Below are positions 8,693-17,179 of a stretch of 64,000 bases of DNA, one piece after another (within the stretch, counting starts at the first letter, position 1; the number at the start of each line of letters is the position of its first letter). The translations under genes and the position numbers were made by a program. The stretch comes from JBGNFV01 sp049645705 (lineage in GTDB: Bacteria; Bacteroidota; Bacteroidia; Cytophagales; Cyclobacteriaceae), in assembly GCA_049645705.1 (NCBI GenBank), contig JBARUK010000043.1, positions 1 to 64,000 of the forward strand, given 5' to 3'. Under the pieces are notes generated by a model. It saw only the letters and a program-made list of their open reading frames with translations. It searched no databases and was not told the DNA's origin.

Positions 8693-9252
8693 AATACGGG
8701 TATCCTAACCCGCCGCGATTGATGATAGGAGATCACTTGTCCGGCAGCAGACAAAAACTGTAATAAAAAAGGATAGAGAATGAGATTGTTACACCTGCTA
8801 ACCTACAATACTCACGTAGCTAATAGCGCTTTCAAAAGCCTTTACTAACATCTATGCTCACGGGCCAGCGCAAAAGACTGGATCACTGGGAGGCCGGTAT
8901 TCTGTTTGCCTGCTATACAATACCTTGTGCAGGGTGAGATGTAGTATTAGATCATCATTCAGGCTTTCCTGGCACAGCACGGAAGTATAATACTATAGAA
9001 CCGAGCCCGAATAGAGTCAGCCTTTTTGAAACGTTGCAGGATTCTTTCAATCTCTTCATTTCTGTAATCCCCGCCAATGCTTTTTATTGTTGTCTGTCAG
9101 ATATATATAAAACAAGTTGATACTTATGGCTATTTGAGCCTGTAGTGAAAGCACGACCCGGCCGCCTCAGGGTACGTAGCACGCCCAACTATTCTGCAGG
9201 TAGCCGGAGACCTTTTGCAAGGCGACCATGGCAACCGCAGAGAATAATACAT
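8693..9252. other. Intergenic region without a clear gene
   Basis: No intact gene is seen. On the minus strand about 8959-9099 is open and reads GGDYRNEEIERILQRFKKAD, then continues to a stop, without any start codon. It has coding-like composition and may be a decayed gene fragment. I do not recognise it. Confidence 0.3.
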
Positions 9253-9284
9253 AAAAAAAGCCGACCCTCATGTGAGAATCGGCT
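9253..9284 (-). terminator. Terminator of tRNA-Arg
   Basis: On the minus strand the hairpin agccga...tcggct, with an inner ctca/tgag pair, is followed by T7. It lies directly downstream of the tRNA. Confidence 0.75.
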
Positions 9285-9287
9285 ATG

Positions 9288-9361
9288 TGATCCATTCAGG
9301 ACTCGAACCTGAAACCTACTGCTTAGAAGGCAGTTGCTCTATCCAGTTGAGCTAATGGACC
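9288..9361 (-). tRNA. tRNA-Arg (anticodon TCT)
   Basis: On the minus strand the 74-nt sequence begins GGTCCATTAGCTCAACTGGA and ends with ATGGATC plus discriminator A. The acceptor stem pairs 7/7 with one G-T. The anticodon loop CTTCTAA sits between ACTGC and GCAGT, giving anticodon TCT. The T arm contains GGTTCGAGTCC. CCA is not encoded. Confidence 0.95.
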
Positions 9362-9539
9362 GGATCGGAGGGCGACCCCCTTATTTTTTTTGTGACTGCA
9401 AAGGTAAGAACTTTTAGATTTTTTGAAATACCTCAGTAGTATTTTTGGTAAAAACGACGAAGAAATACTATAATCTGGAAAGATTTAGGTAAATTTATAT
9501 TCATGAAAAATCTATTGTGAGCCTAAAGTAAAGCACCTT

Positions 9540-12341
9540 ATGCCTCGGATACGGTTACCCAGGTCCATATTCTATTTGATTTTTTCGGCTATTTGTACTT
9601 GTGTACCATTTTTGTCTATCGCGCAATTTAATGGTACATCGTTAGAGGTATACCAGGTTGTGTGCCCTGACTCCAAGGCTACTCCCCTGGCTCTTGACGA
9701 TATTTTCATCCTGGACAAAGATGAAAACACTATTGTATGCCCCGCCAACAATGATTTTCTACCTGATTCTGGAGGCTTTACTATCAGCATACTGCAAGTT
9801 ACGCATGCCCGAAAGGGCGGCGATGACGATGATGAAAAGAAGGGAAAGGGGAAAGACGATGAGGATGATGACGACGACGATGACGACGACGACGATGACA
9901 ATGACGATGATAAGTACTATACCAAAGTCACTGTTTCCGAAAGTGGTACCTGCCTGAAAGTCGAAGGTGGAAAAAGCACAAACGATATCACTTATGTTCG
10001 CTACAGGATATGTGCCGGACAGGGCAACTGCTCTGAAGCAACCGCCCTTTTTAAAACTATAAATACTAAAAACAAGAAAGTATATCTGGCCGATGAGCAG
10101 GTCATCACATCTCACAAAGATCCTGTATCTATAAATGTGCTAACCAATGACCGCCCGGTTGCCGGTGACATGCAATTGAGAATACTTTCTTCGCAAAACG
10201 GCCAGGCAACCCTGCAGGGTCAGCGTATAAGCTTTATGCCTGCCAGCGGCTTCTCAGGAATAGGAAAAGTAGAATACGAGGTGTGTCGCACCCGAAACAG
10301 AAAAGATTATTGCCAGACGGCTACTATGTACGTGCATGTGTGTGACTTGAGTCCCGTACCTGTAGCAAAAAACGACTCCTACTCGGTAGTAGTAACTGAA
10401 ACACTGAATGTACCTGCCCCCGGCCTGCTGGAAAACGACATAAGCAATGGCGCTACCGGCCTTAAAACCACAATAGTGAATCTGCCGACAAAGGGGACAC
10501 TGAACCTGAATAAAGATGGCTCTTTTGCCTACCAACCTGCTGCCGGATCATCCGGCGAAGACTCATTTACCTACTCTCTGACTACTGCAGAGGGCACATC
10601 TGATGTAGCGGATGTCAGCATAAAGCTCACCGTCCCGGAAGAGGCCTTTGAGACCCGGCCCGATGCCTACAGCCTACAGGAGGGTGAAAAACTGACGGTA
10701 AACCGTGAAAAAGGTGTGCTGACGAACGACATTAATAACTCGGGGCGGGACATTGTGGCCGTATTGATACAGGGCAGCAAAAACGGATCTGTCACCTTAA
10801 GAGAGGATGGTAGCTTTGAATATGTTCATAATGCCTCGGAGACCCGTACGGACTCTTTTACTTATGCCATTAAAGCTGGTGAGGCTTTCTCCAAGCCGGA
10901 GACAGTCACCCTGACCATACAGGATGTAAACAATGCGCCCACCGGCAATGCAGACGAGTACCATGTACCAGGAAATAATACCCGCCTGATCGTGACAGCA
11001 GCAGAGGGTGTACTGGCAAACGACCGTGACCCTGAAAATGCCCCGTTGCAGGCTGTGCTGGTAAACCAGCCCTCATCCGGCCGGGTAGAACTGGCGCTAT
11101 CTGGTGCTTTTACCTTTATTTCAACTACGCCCATTACCGGCAGGCAGGTGTTTACTTATAAGGCTTTCGATGGTGAAAAGTACAGCAATGCCGTATCTGT
11201 ATCACTTACCCCTAATATCATAACTCCACAAACGCCTCTGCTGGCTGAAAACGACAGCTACCAGATCACAGCTGGCAACACCCTGACTACCGATGCCAGT
11301 ACCGGGCTGCTAAGCAATGACACCTACGGTGACCAGGTACCCCGGGTAGAGATCACCAGGCAGCCGACTTCCGGTTCGCTGAGTATTAATGCAGACGGAT
11401 CGTTCAGGTACAGTACTACCTCTGATATGGGAGGCACTGAAATAGCCACCTACCGCATAGTACTGGATGACAGGCAGAGTAATGATGCCATTGTAACCTT
11501 TACGATAAACCCCAGGAACCTTCCGCCAGTAGTAACCGATGAAGGCCCTATAGCCGTACAGGCAGGCCAGTCCCTTACATTCAACGTACTTGAGAACGAC
11601 AGTGACCCGGAAGGACAGACACTGTACCTGACCAGCCTTGAACTGGATGATCCTACTGCCGGGTCATTCGGCTGGAATGACCGCGGCGACCTTACCTTTA
11701 CCGCCCATTACCTGTATACGGGAATAGTCAATGCCCAATACCTTGTGTCTGACGGTGTAAATGATGTACGTGGTACAGCCATCCTGGATGTAATAGCACC
11801 GGATGCCATGACTATGACGGTCAGGTCGGGCGATGCCCTCAGCCTGTGTGACAACTTCTCTTCTCAAAACCGGTCGGCTACTTTGGTCAGCCACATCTTT
11901 CGCGAACCTACCTTTGGCAAGCTCAAAGGTGAGGATAGTTGCCCCGTTTATTACCCAGAAAACGTTGACCATGAAGTAAAGACTGACAACATCATGCTAA
12001 AGGTCTGCGGCGATACAGAATGTCGCACCGTTTCTATAAGTGTAGAGGTGGTACCCGGCCTGCAGATATTCGAGGGCTTTTCTCCTAATAATGATTTTCT
12101 GAATGAAACATGGCAGATCAGTGGTATAGAGTATTACCCTGAAAACAACGTTCAGGTATACAACCAGACAGGAGACCTTGTATATGAGGGTCGGCAGTAC
12201 GATAACCAGTCTGTTGTGTGGGACGGATACGGAAACCACGGCCGGTATTCGGGAAATAAGCTATCGGCAGGTGCCTATACATATGTGATAAGGCTTGAAG
12301 AAGACTATAGCCGGAAAGGTATAGTGATCATAGCCAGGTGA
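9540..12341 (+). CDS. T9SS type B-sorted adhesin with cadherin/Ig-like repeats and CHU_C domain
   Basis: A 933-residue exported surface protein. The signal peptide is 1-29 (SIAQ). Residues 95-124 are almost all aspartate and lysine, including a run of about ten Asp, a likely calcium-binding or spacer segment. From about 270 to 760 there are roughly five Ig/cadherin-like repeats of about 95 residues, each starting like ENDSY or PDAYSL and containing LLENDI / LSNDTYGD and GSFxY-type motifs (Big_9/VCBS-like). Residues about 845-933 form the gliding-motility CHU_C domain (FSPNNDFLNETWQISGIE, WDGYGNHG, LSAGAYTYVI), which directs export by the type IX secretion system and surface anchoring. It overlaps the PorP/SprF gene by four bases, the usual pairing for type B substrates. 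Confidence 0.88.
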   Translation: MPRIRLPRSIFYLIFSAICTCVPFLSIAQFNGTSLEVYQVVCPDSKATPLALDDIFILDKDENTIVCPANNDFLPDSGGFTISILQVTHARKGGDDDDEKKGKGKDDEDDDDDDDDDDDDNDDDKYYTKVTVSESGTCLKVEGGKSTNDITYVRYRICAGQGNCSEATALFKTINTKNKKVYLADEQVITSHKDPVSINVLTNDRPVAGDMQLRILSSQNGQATLQGQRISFMPASGFSGIGKVEYEVCRTRNRKDYCQTATMYVHVCDLSPVPVAKNDSYSVVVTETLNVPAPGLLENDISNGATGLKTTIVNLPTKGTLNLNKDGSFAYQPAAGSSGEDSFTYSLTTAEGTSDVADVSIKLTVPEEAFETRPDAYSLQEGEKLTVNREKGVLTNDINNSGRDIVAVLIQGSKNGSVTLREDGSFEYVHNASETRTDSFTYAIKAGEAFSKPETVTLTIQDVNNAPTGNADEYHVPGNNTRLIVTAAEGVLANDRDPENAPLQAVLVNQPSSGRVELALSGAFTFISTTPITGRQVFTYKAFDGEKYSNAVSVSLTPNIITPQTPLLAENDSYQITAGNTLTTDASTGLLSNDTYGDQVPRVEITRQPTSGSLSINADGSFRYSTTSDMGGTEIATYRIVLDDRQSNDAIVTFTINPRNLPPVVTDEGPIAVQAGQSLTFNVLENDSDPEGQTLYLTSLELDDPTAGSFGWNDRGDLTFTAHYLYTGIVNAQYLVSDGVNDVRGTAILDVIAPDAMTMTVRSGDALSLCDNFSSQNRSATLVSHIFREPTFGKLKGEDSCPVYYPENVDHEVKTDNIMLKVCGDTECRTVSISVEVVPGLQIFEGFSPNNDFLNETWQISGIEYYPENNVQVYNQTGDLVYEGRQYDNQSVVWDGYGNHGRYSGNKLSAGAYTYVIRLEEDYSRKGIVIIAR

Positions 12342-13270
12342 TGCAGAGGGCTGCAGTCATACTCGTAATATGCTGCCTTACCTTACTTCCATGTGCCGGA
12401 ACTAAGGCACAAAACTATTTCCCTCTTACGCAGCAAAACTTTCTGCATGCTGCCAATAACCCTGCCGAGGCAGGCACTACCGGCATGGGAATAGGAACTG
12501 CCCTGTACAGCCGCCAGCTCAATAGCCCATTATCTGCCTCATCCAGCAAGCTTATCTCTTTTAACTCTCCTGTCTACGGCCGAAACATAGGCCTGGGACT
12601 CTGGCTTTCTCATTCGTCTTACTTTGTGACGCAACGCACAGATGCATACGCCAGCTATGCCTATCATATCAAAAATGATGAGTTTATCCTGAGTATGGGC
12701 ATTCAGGCAGGTTTCACCCAGTACAAATTTAACTTCTCTGACCTGGAACTGCTGGACCCTGACGATCCTGCCTTTGGTGCCGATCAGAACACGGGCGTAT
12801 TGGTCAATACCGGCATAGGCATACGCCTGGCTTCGTCCCGCTTTGTGGTAGGTGCGGTCATTCCCCGTCTTATCAAACATTCGCTGGAAGACCAGGGGCT
12901 TTCATCGCAATACCTTGAACGGCGATCAGTAAATGCCTATGGATTTTATGTATGGGAAAGCTCGCCGGTATTATCGCTGATACCTTATTTGCAGCTTGGC
13001 TATACTCAGGGCAATTCCTCTATACATTACCAGGCGGCAGTTGTAGCAGACATCAATCAAACTATCCAGCTGGGCGGGTATATCAAAAATGGCGGGCAGT
13101 GGGCCGCCAGTTTCGGCCTGAGAATAAACGAGAACTTCAGGCTGGGGTATGCATATGATTTTGGCAAAGCCAGCCCATCACTACAGCAGGCAGGAAGCCA
13201 TGAGGTAGGTATACGCTATGCTTTCCGGGCAGATCAGATAAGGGACTCCCCTATTCTCTCCTTTTACTAA
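12338..13270 (+). CDS. PorP/SprF family type IX secretion outer-membrane protein
   Basis: A 310-residue protein with signal peptide (1-24, GTKAQ) and the PorP/SprF pattern: QNFLHAANNPAEAGT near the N-terminus (usually QYMFNxxxxNPAYAG) followed by alternating amphipathic beta strands (LGLWLSHSSYF, ASYAYHI, FRLGYAYDFG, HEVGIRYAF). Family members are outer-membrane partners that help T9SS deliver or hold a cognate surface protein. ATGA overlap with the adhesin gene gives strict coupling and makes that protein the probable partner. Confidence 0.88.
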   Translation: MMQRAAVILVICCLTLLPCAGTKAQNYFPLTQQNFLHAANNPAEAGTTGMGIGTALYSRQLNSPLSASSSKLISFNSPVYGRNIGLGLWLSHSSYFVTQRTDAYASYAYHIKNDEFILSMGIQAGFTQYKFNFSDLELLDPDDPAFGADQNTGVLVNTGIGIRLASSRFVVGAVIPRLIKHSLEDQGLSSQYLERRSVNAYGFYVWESSPVLSLIPYLQLGYTQGNSSIHYQAAVVADINQTIQLGGYIKNGGQWAASFGLRINENFRLGYAYDFGKASPSLQQAGSHEVGIRYAFRADQIRDSPILSFY

Positions 13271-13390
13271 TACATTTCGGCTGTACGTTTATTCACGGTA
13301 ATAACCAGAATGAATCGGCGTTATACCGGAAGTATTTTTCTTATGATGCTTAACTATGTATCTTAGGAAACCACTTTAATTAATATTTCT

Positions 13391-13561
13391 ATGAAAAAGT
13401 TAAAATTGACCGACCTGAAAGTAAAGAGTATGGTCACTAAACAAGAGCAGGCTCTGAACAAAGGTGGAGTAACCGGCACAAGCTGCTACACAGACAATGA
13501 GTATGTGTGTAACTCCGGTACCTGTACTAAGTACGCACCTTGTATTCCACCTCTGCCATAA
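13391..13561 (+). CDS. GG-leader RiPP precursor 1 (pinensin/class I lanthipeptide type)
   Basis: A 56-residue peptide. The leader begins MKKLKLTDLKVKSMVTKQEQ and ends LNKGG. It matches the Bacteroidota leader consensus K-L-x-L-x-x-L-x-V-x-S-F/M-x-T...GG used by class I lanthipeptides such as pinensins. The core after GG starts VTGTSCYT, contains four Cys with many Ser/Thr (VCNSGTCT) and ends YAPCIPPLP. It is followed 17 bases later by a paralogue at 13579. No LanB, LanC, protease or exporter is adjacent, so any modifying enzymes must be encoded elsewhere. Naming as lanthipeptide is inference; the GG-leader class is well supported. Confidence 0.75.
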   Translation: MKKLKLTDLKVKSMVTKQEQALNKGGVTGTSCYTDNEYVCNSGTCTKYAPCIPPLP

Positions 13562-13578
13562 TATAAAACCAACCGACT

Positions 13579-13755
13579 ATGAAAAAGCTAAAATTATCCG
13601 AACTGAAAGTCACCAGTCTGGTGACTAAGCAGGATCTTGCATTAAACAAAGGTGGCGTTACAGGCGACGTTTGCTACACAAACCACGAATGGGTTTGTAA
13701 CTCAGGCACGTGTACCTTCAAAGGGTACGCGCCCTGTATCACACCTCCTGAATAG
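13579..13755 (+). CDS. GG-leader RiPP precursor 2, paralogue of precursor 1
   Basis: A 58-residue peptide with leader MKKLKLSELKVTSLVTKQDL ending LNKGG. The core shares with precursor 1 the pattern GVTG-x-x-CYT-x-x-E-x-VCNSGTCT-x-YAPCI-x-PP. The four Cys and the NSGTCT block are conserved, while the residues between vary, as expected for a duplicated RiPP gene pair. It is transcribed with precursor 1 and followed by a terminator at 13763. Confidence 0.75.
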   Translation: MKKLKLSELKVTSLVTKQDLALNKGGVTGDVCYTNHEWVCNSGTCTFKGYAPCITPPE

Positions 13756-13762
13756 TAAAATG

Positions 13763-13790
13763 AAGCCGGCCGGATGGTCGGCTTTTTCGT
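13763..13790 (+). terminator. Terminator of the two-precursor unit
   Basis: The hairpin agccg(g)ccggatggtcggct is followed by TTTTTCGTTTT, eight bases after the stop of precursor 2. Confidence 0.65.
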
Positions 13791-13824
13791 TTTCAATTTC
13801 TACAAAGGAAAAATCTTAGTGAGC

Positions 13825-13857
13825 TTTGGAATTGTAAAAATTGTTATGCTATATTTG
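13825..13857 (+). promoter_or_regulatory. Bacteroidota promoter of tRNA-Ser
   Basis: TTTG (13825-13828), a 21-base spacer and TATATTTG (13850-13857) are a full match to the TTTG / TAnnTTTG promoter of this phylum. The tRNA starts about 70 bases downstream. Confidence 0.65.
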
Positions 13858-13928
13858 CATCACTTTTGCAGGAAGTCAGGGAAATACAGCCTTCCTTACT
13901 TGATCAAAAAGCTGCAGAAGAGTTACCC

Positions 13929-14016
<88 letters not shown>

Positions 14017-14020
14017 ACCT

Positions 14021-14047
14021 AGCCCTTCTTTGCAGGGGCTTTTTTAT
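14021..14047 (+). terminator. Terminator of tRNA-Ser
   Basis: The hairpin agccc-ttctttgcag-gggct is followed by TTTTTTATT. Confidence 0.65.
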
Positions 14048-14154
14048 TGCAATCTCAGGAATGAGCCTGCATGGTTGATGTAAAATAAGATTTGAAAAAA
14101 CATCTCTTAGCATTTGCCAGAATGGATGACATTCCGTAAAATTGCAGTCCTTTT

Positions 14155-14229
14155 CGGGGTGTAGCGCAGTCCGGTTAGCGTACCTGCTTTGGGAGCAGGG
14201 GGTCGCAGGTTCGAATCCTGCCACCCCGA
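14155..14229 (+). tRNA. tRNA-Pro (anticodon TGG)
   Basis: A 75-nt tRNA with acceptor CGGGGTG/CACCCCG, discriminator A, anticodon loop TTTGGGA (anticodon TGG) and T arm CGCAGGTTCGAATCCTGC. CCA is not encoded. Confidence 0.95.
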
Positions 14230-14239
14230 CGGAAAGATC

Positions 14240-14271
14240 AACCGCTTCAGTTTACTGAAGCGGTTTTTTTT
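14240..14271 (+). terminator. Terminator of tRNA-Pro
   Basis: The hairpin aaccgcttcag-ttta-ctgaagcggtt is followed by T7. Confidence 0.85.
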
Positions 14272-14349
14272 ATACCTCATTATTATTGGGGCTTTGGCAG
14301 CAGAAGGTCTTGCCCTAAAGCAGGCCCCACTTGGAGTGCCCGCTTAATC

Positions 14350-14405
14350 ATGCCGCCCCGACACAAAAGATTCGAACCGCTTCAGGTTGCTGAAGCGGTT
14401 TTTAT
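14350..14405 (+). repeat. Decayed duplicate of the tRNA-Pro 3' end and its terminator
   Basis: The stretch tgccgccccgac, a short spacer, then aaccgcttcag-gttg-ctgaagcggtttt repeats the tRNA-Pro 3' end (tgccaccccgac) and its terminator at 14217-14271 with a few changes. About 120 bases separate the two copies, with no gene between. A duplicated tRNA end is a typical trace of tRNA-targeted integration or tandem duplication. Confidence 0.5.
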
Positions 14406-14557
14406 GTGCCTCTTAACTTTAAATGCCCGTGGCTTTGCACCAGCCTACACTTATCCCAGTATCCGAAACTTCCCTCCTGTCCTTTTTACTATACCCATTC
14501 ATATAACCTCATCTGGCCGGCTTCGTATAGCTTACGGAAGGACTGGCGGATTATGCT

Positions 14558-14974
14558 ATGAGAAAAATAGAAGAAATACTGGAGGGCAAAATGGTACGGC
14601 CAACAGCCATGCGTATCCTTATGTACAGGTACCTGGCAGAACAGAAAGCAGCTGCCTCTCTGAACGATGTCGAAAGTGCTTTTCATAAAGCCGATCGTAC
14701 TACGTTGTATCGCACACTCAGGACATTCGAAGATAAAGGCCTTGTCCATCAGATCGATGATGGCACCGGCGCTCAAAAGTACGCACTCTGCGACCCTGAC
14801 TGTAACTGCGAGCTTAACCATGACCTGCATCTGCACTTTCACTGCCACCACTGCAGCCAGACCGTATGCCTTACCGGGCAGAAGATCCCTCATATAACCC
14901 TACCACAGGGTTTTGTGGCAGAAGATGCCAACCTGGTTATGAAAGGTATTTGTGATAAGTGCAGCAGAGTATAA
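14558..14974 (+). CDS. Fur family metalloregulator
   Basis: A 138-residue Fur/Zur/PerR-type repressor. The winged helix (about 10-75) contains MRILMYRYLAEQ and DRTTLYRTLRTFEDKGLVHQI, the typical recognition helix. The dimerisation part has the metal-binding HLHFHCHHC motif and a final CDKC, giving the two CxxC pairs of the structural zinc site. It binds DNA in response to a divalent metal. Which metal cannot be told. It shares a transcript with the DUF3703 gene 51 bases downstream, which suggests a role in metal homeostasis. Confidence 0.88.
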   Translation: MRKIEEILEGKMVRPTAMRILMYRYLAEQKAAASLNDVESAFHKADRTTLYRTLRTFEDKGLVHQIDDGTGAQKYALCDPDCNCELNHDLHLHFHCHHCSQTVCLTGQKIPHITLPQGFVAEDANLVMKGICDKCSRV

Positions 14975-15025
14975 TTGCCATTTTGTTGCATGACTCTCAC
15001 TGGTATATTTGAAAAAAGATATGAT

Positions 15026-15391
15026 ATGAAGTTCAACATCAAAATACCAGTATCATTACGAAAGGCTTATATGGAGGAGATCCGGCAGTACCATAGTGCT
15101 ATGGAGGCAGGCAGACCTGAAAGTGCCTGGCGCCACCTTGAACGCAGCCATATCATTGGTCAGTCTTACCCTGTAGAGCACTCCTACTCACACTGGCTTA
15201 TGTTAAAGTTCGGATTGAGGCAGCAGAAGGCTAAAGAGGTATTCGCACAGATACTACGTCTGCTTGTAGGGGGCTGGAAGAGCTTCATAGATCATGTGCC
15301 ACTGGGTAATACCGGTGGGTCAGACATCCCGCCTATGCGCAGGTTGCCCCTTCCGGATGATATTAGTTTACTACTAAGGGAAACCAGGTAA
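15026..15391 (+). CDS. DUF3703 family protein
   Basis: A 121-residue cytoplasmic protein. It contains the family pattern W-x-HLERSHIIGQ, HSYSHWLML and GNTGGSDIPPMRRLPLP. DUF3703 members often sit near metal-resistance genes and have no known reaction. The downstream ATG at 15026 is chosen because conservation starts there. An in-frame ATG at 14990 would add residues without family support. It follows fur closely and probably shares its control. Confidence 0.7.
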   Translation: MKFNIKIPVSLRKAYMEEIRQYHSAMEAGRPESAWRHLERSHIIGQSYPVEHSYSHWLMLKFGLRQQKAKEVFAQILRLLVGGWKSFIDHVPLGNTGGSDIPPMRRLPLPDDISLLLRETR

Positions 15392-15415
15392 GTAAGACAT
15401 GAGGCAACCGGCATC

Positions 15416-15877
15416 TTAGCCCTTAAATATTCGCCTGTCAAAGGGAAATCGCTCTCTTTCTACAATTTTGATCTGTGTAAATTTCGGATGATAGGGGTTG
15501 ATTAGGTAGTTATAGTCGCCCCGCGTCACTGCTGAAGGAACCTGCAAAAGGCCATGTTCACCCGAGGCTATGAACCGATCGCCGTACAACTGGGTCTGCC
15601 GAATGGGCGGGTACTGGTTCCAGTTTTCCGGGAGGTGATCCGGAAGGATCTGGTACGCCGATATGCTATCCGGCACATAGATAGTAAGCATATAGTAGTC
15701 ATCCGGAAGGGTGGCCATACTCAAGTGAACTGCCACCTCGGCCATAGCCAGTGATCTGTTTGAGGCAGTATAGATCAGCTCCGTGCCGATACTGTTCCAC
15801 CTGGCTCCCTTGATAGCCGCTCCTTTTCCCGACAGCTCGTAGCTGTACTTTTCCCTGGCCAGCCTGTATACCTCCAT
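15416..15877 (-). CDS. RES domain toxin
   Basis: A 153-residue RES-family protein with MEVYRLAREKY at the N-terminus, GARWNSIGTELIYTA (the family G-R-W-N-x-x-G-x-x-x-x-Y-x-x) and later ASGEHGLLQVPSAV. RES toxins are ADP-ribosyltransferase-fold enzymes that deplete NAD+ or modify a host enzyme. The gene overlaps the antitoxin stop by one base (TGATG), the standard order with the antitoxin first. Length is typical. Confidence 0.88.
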   Translation of the reverse strand: MEVYRLAREKYSYELSGKGAAIKGARWNSIGTELIYTASNRSLAMAEVAVHLSMATLPDDYYMLTIYVPDSISAYQILPDHLPENWNQYPPIRQTQLYGDRFIASGEHGLLQVPSAVTRGDYNYLINPYHPKFTQIKIVERERFPFDRRIFKG

Positions 15878-16362
15878 CAGGCAAATATACCGTGGTCTAT
15901 GCGGGTAATCTCTGCCATGACCAGCTCCTTGCCGTAGGAGTCATGCATTAGCTCTACCGGCTTCATGTTACCTAGGGCATAGCTGGGAGTATCCAGCCAG
16001 AGCTTTAGCTTATCTACATCTCCGAACACCTCCGTACCTGACTCCAGCACCTCGGCCACTTCGAATATCTTTTCGGACTGGGTAGGCTTAAAGCGGGCCT
16101 GCTGCGCCTTGTATCGCTGGATAGACTTATAAGAGATATTAAGGAGATCTGCCCAGTCATGAAGTGAAAACGGACTGTGCAGCTGGATAAGCTCAAAAAC
16201 AGCATAAGGCAGGCCGTTGCGTATGGCAAATACCAGCAGAAGTTTATTCTGAAAAAGCTGGGCGTAATTTATCTTTTTGGGTAAACTTACGTATTCAGCC
16301 GCATCGCTTTCGTGCAGGTACTGTGATAGCTGCTCGGATAATTGGTCTTCGTACTGCTTCAT
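15877..16362 (-). CDS. Xre/MbcA/ParS-type antitoxin (DUF2384) of the RES pair
   Basis: A 161-residue protein. The N-terminal part (about 50-105) has an Xre-like helix-turn-helix (SLHDWADLLNISYKSIQRYK). The C-terminal DUF2384 toxin-binding domain contains EVAEVLESGTEVFGDVDKLKLWL and ALGNMKPVELM. It is expected to block the RES active site and to autoregulate the operon. It is translationally coupled to the toxin. Confidence 0.87.
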   Translation of the reverse strand: MKQYEDQLSEQLSQYLHESDAAEYVSLPKKINYAQLFQNKLLLVFAIRNGLPYAVFELIQLHSPFSLHDWADLLNISYKSIQRYKAQQARFKPTQSEKIFEVAEVLESGTEVFGDVDKLKLWLDTPSYALGNMKPVELMHDSYGKELVMAEITRIDHGIFA

Positions 16363-16433
16363 AGGGTCTGGACATTTGTCTCTAAAATACGACTAACTGT
16401 CTATATTTACGATTTTTTTCACCCTTTTGTTTC

Positions 16434-17144
16434 ATGATCTTAGTTAAAAGCCTACTCAGCATACTTTGCGTTTTTCTGTTAATCCCAGGCGTAGAAGCCC
16501 AGGATCTTACCGGACTGTGGACCGTAGAGTCTGTATTGGTAGACGGGCAGGAGGTGACACCTACCGGCAAATGGTTTAAGCTGAATGAGGACTCTACCTA
16601 CAGCTCCGGCAACGGATGGCTGCAGAGTTCAGAAGGCACCTACCGGTTTGATCACGCCGACAGCACCTTTACCCCTGCCGAGAAGCATGGCCTGGATGAA
16701 AACAGCCAGCCCTTTAGGGTAGACTTTGAGGGCGAAGATATGATCTGGAAGCGCCGCGAGCATGACATGAACGTACGCATAAGGCTTGCTCGTGCATCTG
16801 ACCTGCCGAAGACACCCGCCGATAAGCTCAATGGCCTATGGATACTACCTGATACAACCAGCGCAGCTTCAGACAGTACTACCCAGGACAAGGTACTATA
16901 CTACTACTTCAGGTGGGACAGAATATATACCGGACGAATGAAAGACGGAGAAGCCTTCAGGGGCTACTGGCATATGAACGGGCACAGGCCGGAGCTTACC
17001 CTCCTACCTCATCGGGAGGGGGAACAGCCCCATTCCTGGACAGTTTCGTTCCAGGATGAGGACAAGCTCATAATGACCAGTCAATCAGAGGATAATGACG
17101 GCCTGAGCATCACCCTGATTCGTGCAAATAAATTCCCGGAATGA
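16434..17144 (+). CDS. Secreted lipocalin-like protein, two internal repeats
   Basis: A 236-residue protein with signal peptide 1-22 (GVEAQ). Two related segments follow, each starting with a Gly/Asn-Gly-Leu-Trp motif (LTGLWTVESV at 25 and LNGLWILPDT near 133) and containing antiparallel strands, as in lipocalin-like domains of Bacteroidota. No catalytic residues are apparent. A role in binding a small hydrophobic ligand is inference. It is monocistronic. Confidence 0.55.
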   Translation: MILVKSLLSILCVFLLIPGVEAQDLTGLWTVESVLVDGQEVTPTGKWFKLNEDSTYSSGNGWLQSSEGTYRFDHADSTFTPAEKHGLDENSQPFRVDFEGEDMIWKRREHDMNVRIRLARASDLPKTPADKLNGLWILPDTTSAASDSTTQDKVLYYYFRWDRIYTGRMKDGEAFRGYWHMNGHRPELTLLPHREGEQPHSWTVSFQDEDKLIMTSQSEDNDGLSITLIRANKFPE

Positions 17145-17179
17145 CAGGCACCCATTTCCGTTATAGAAAAGCAAAATGA

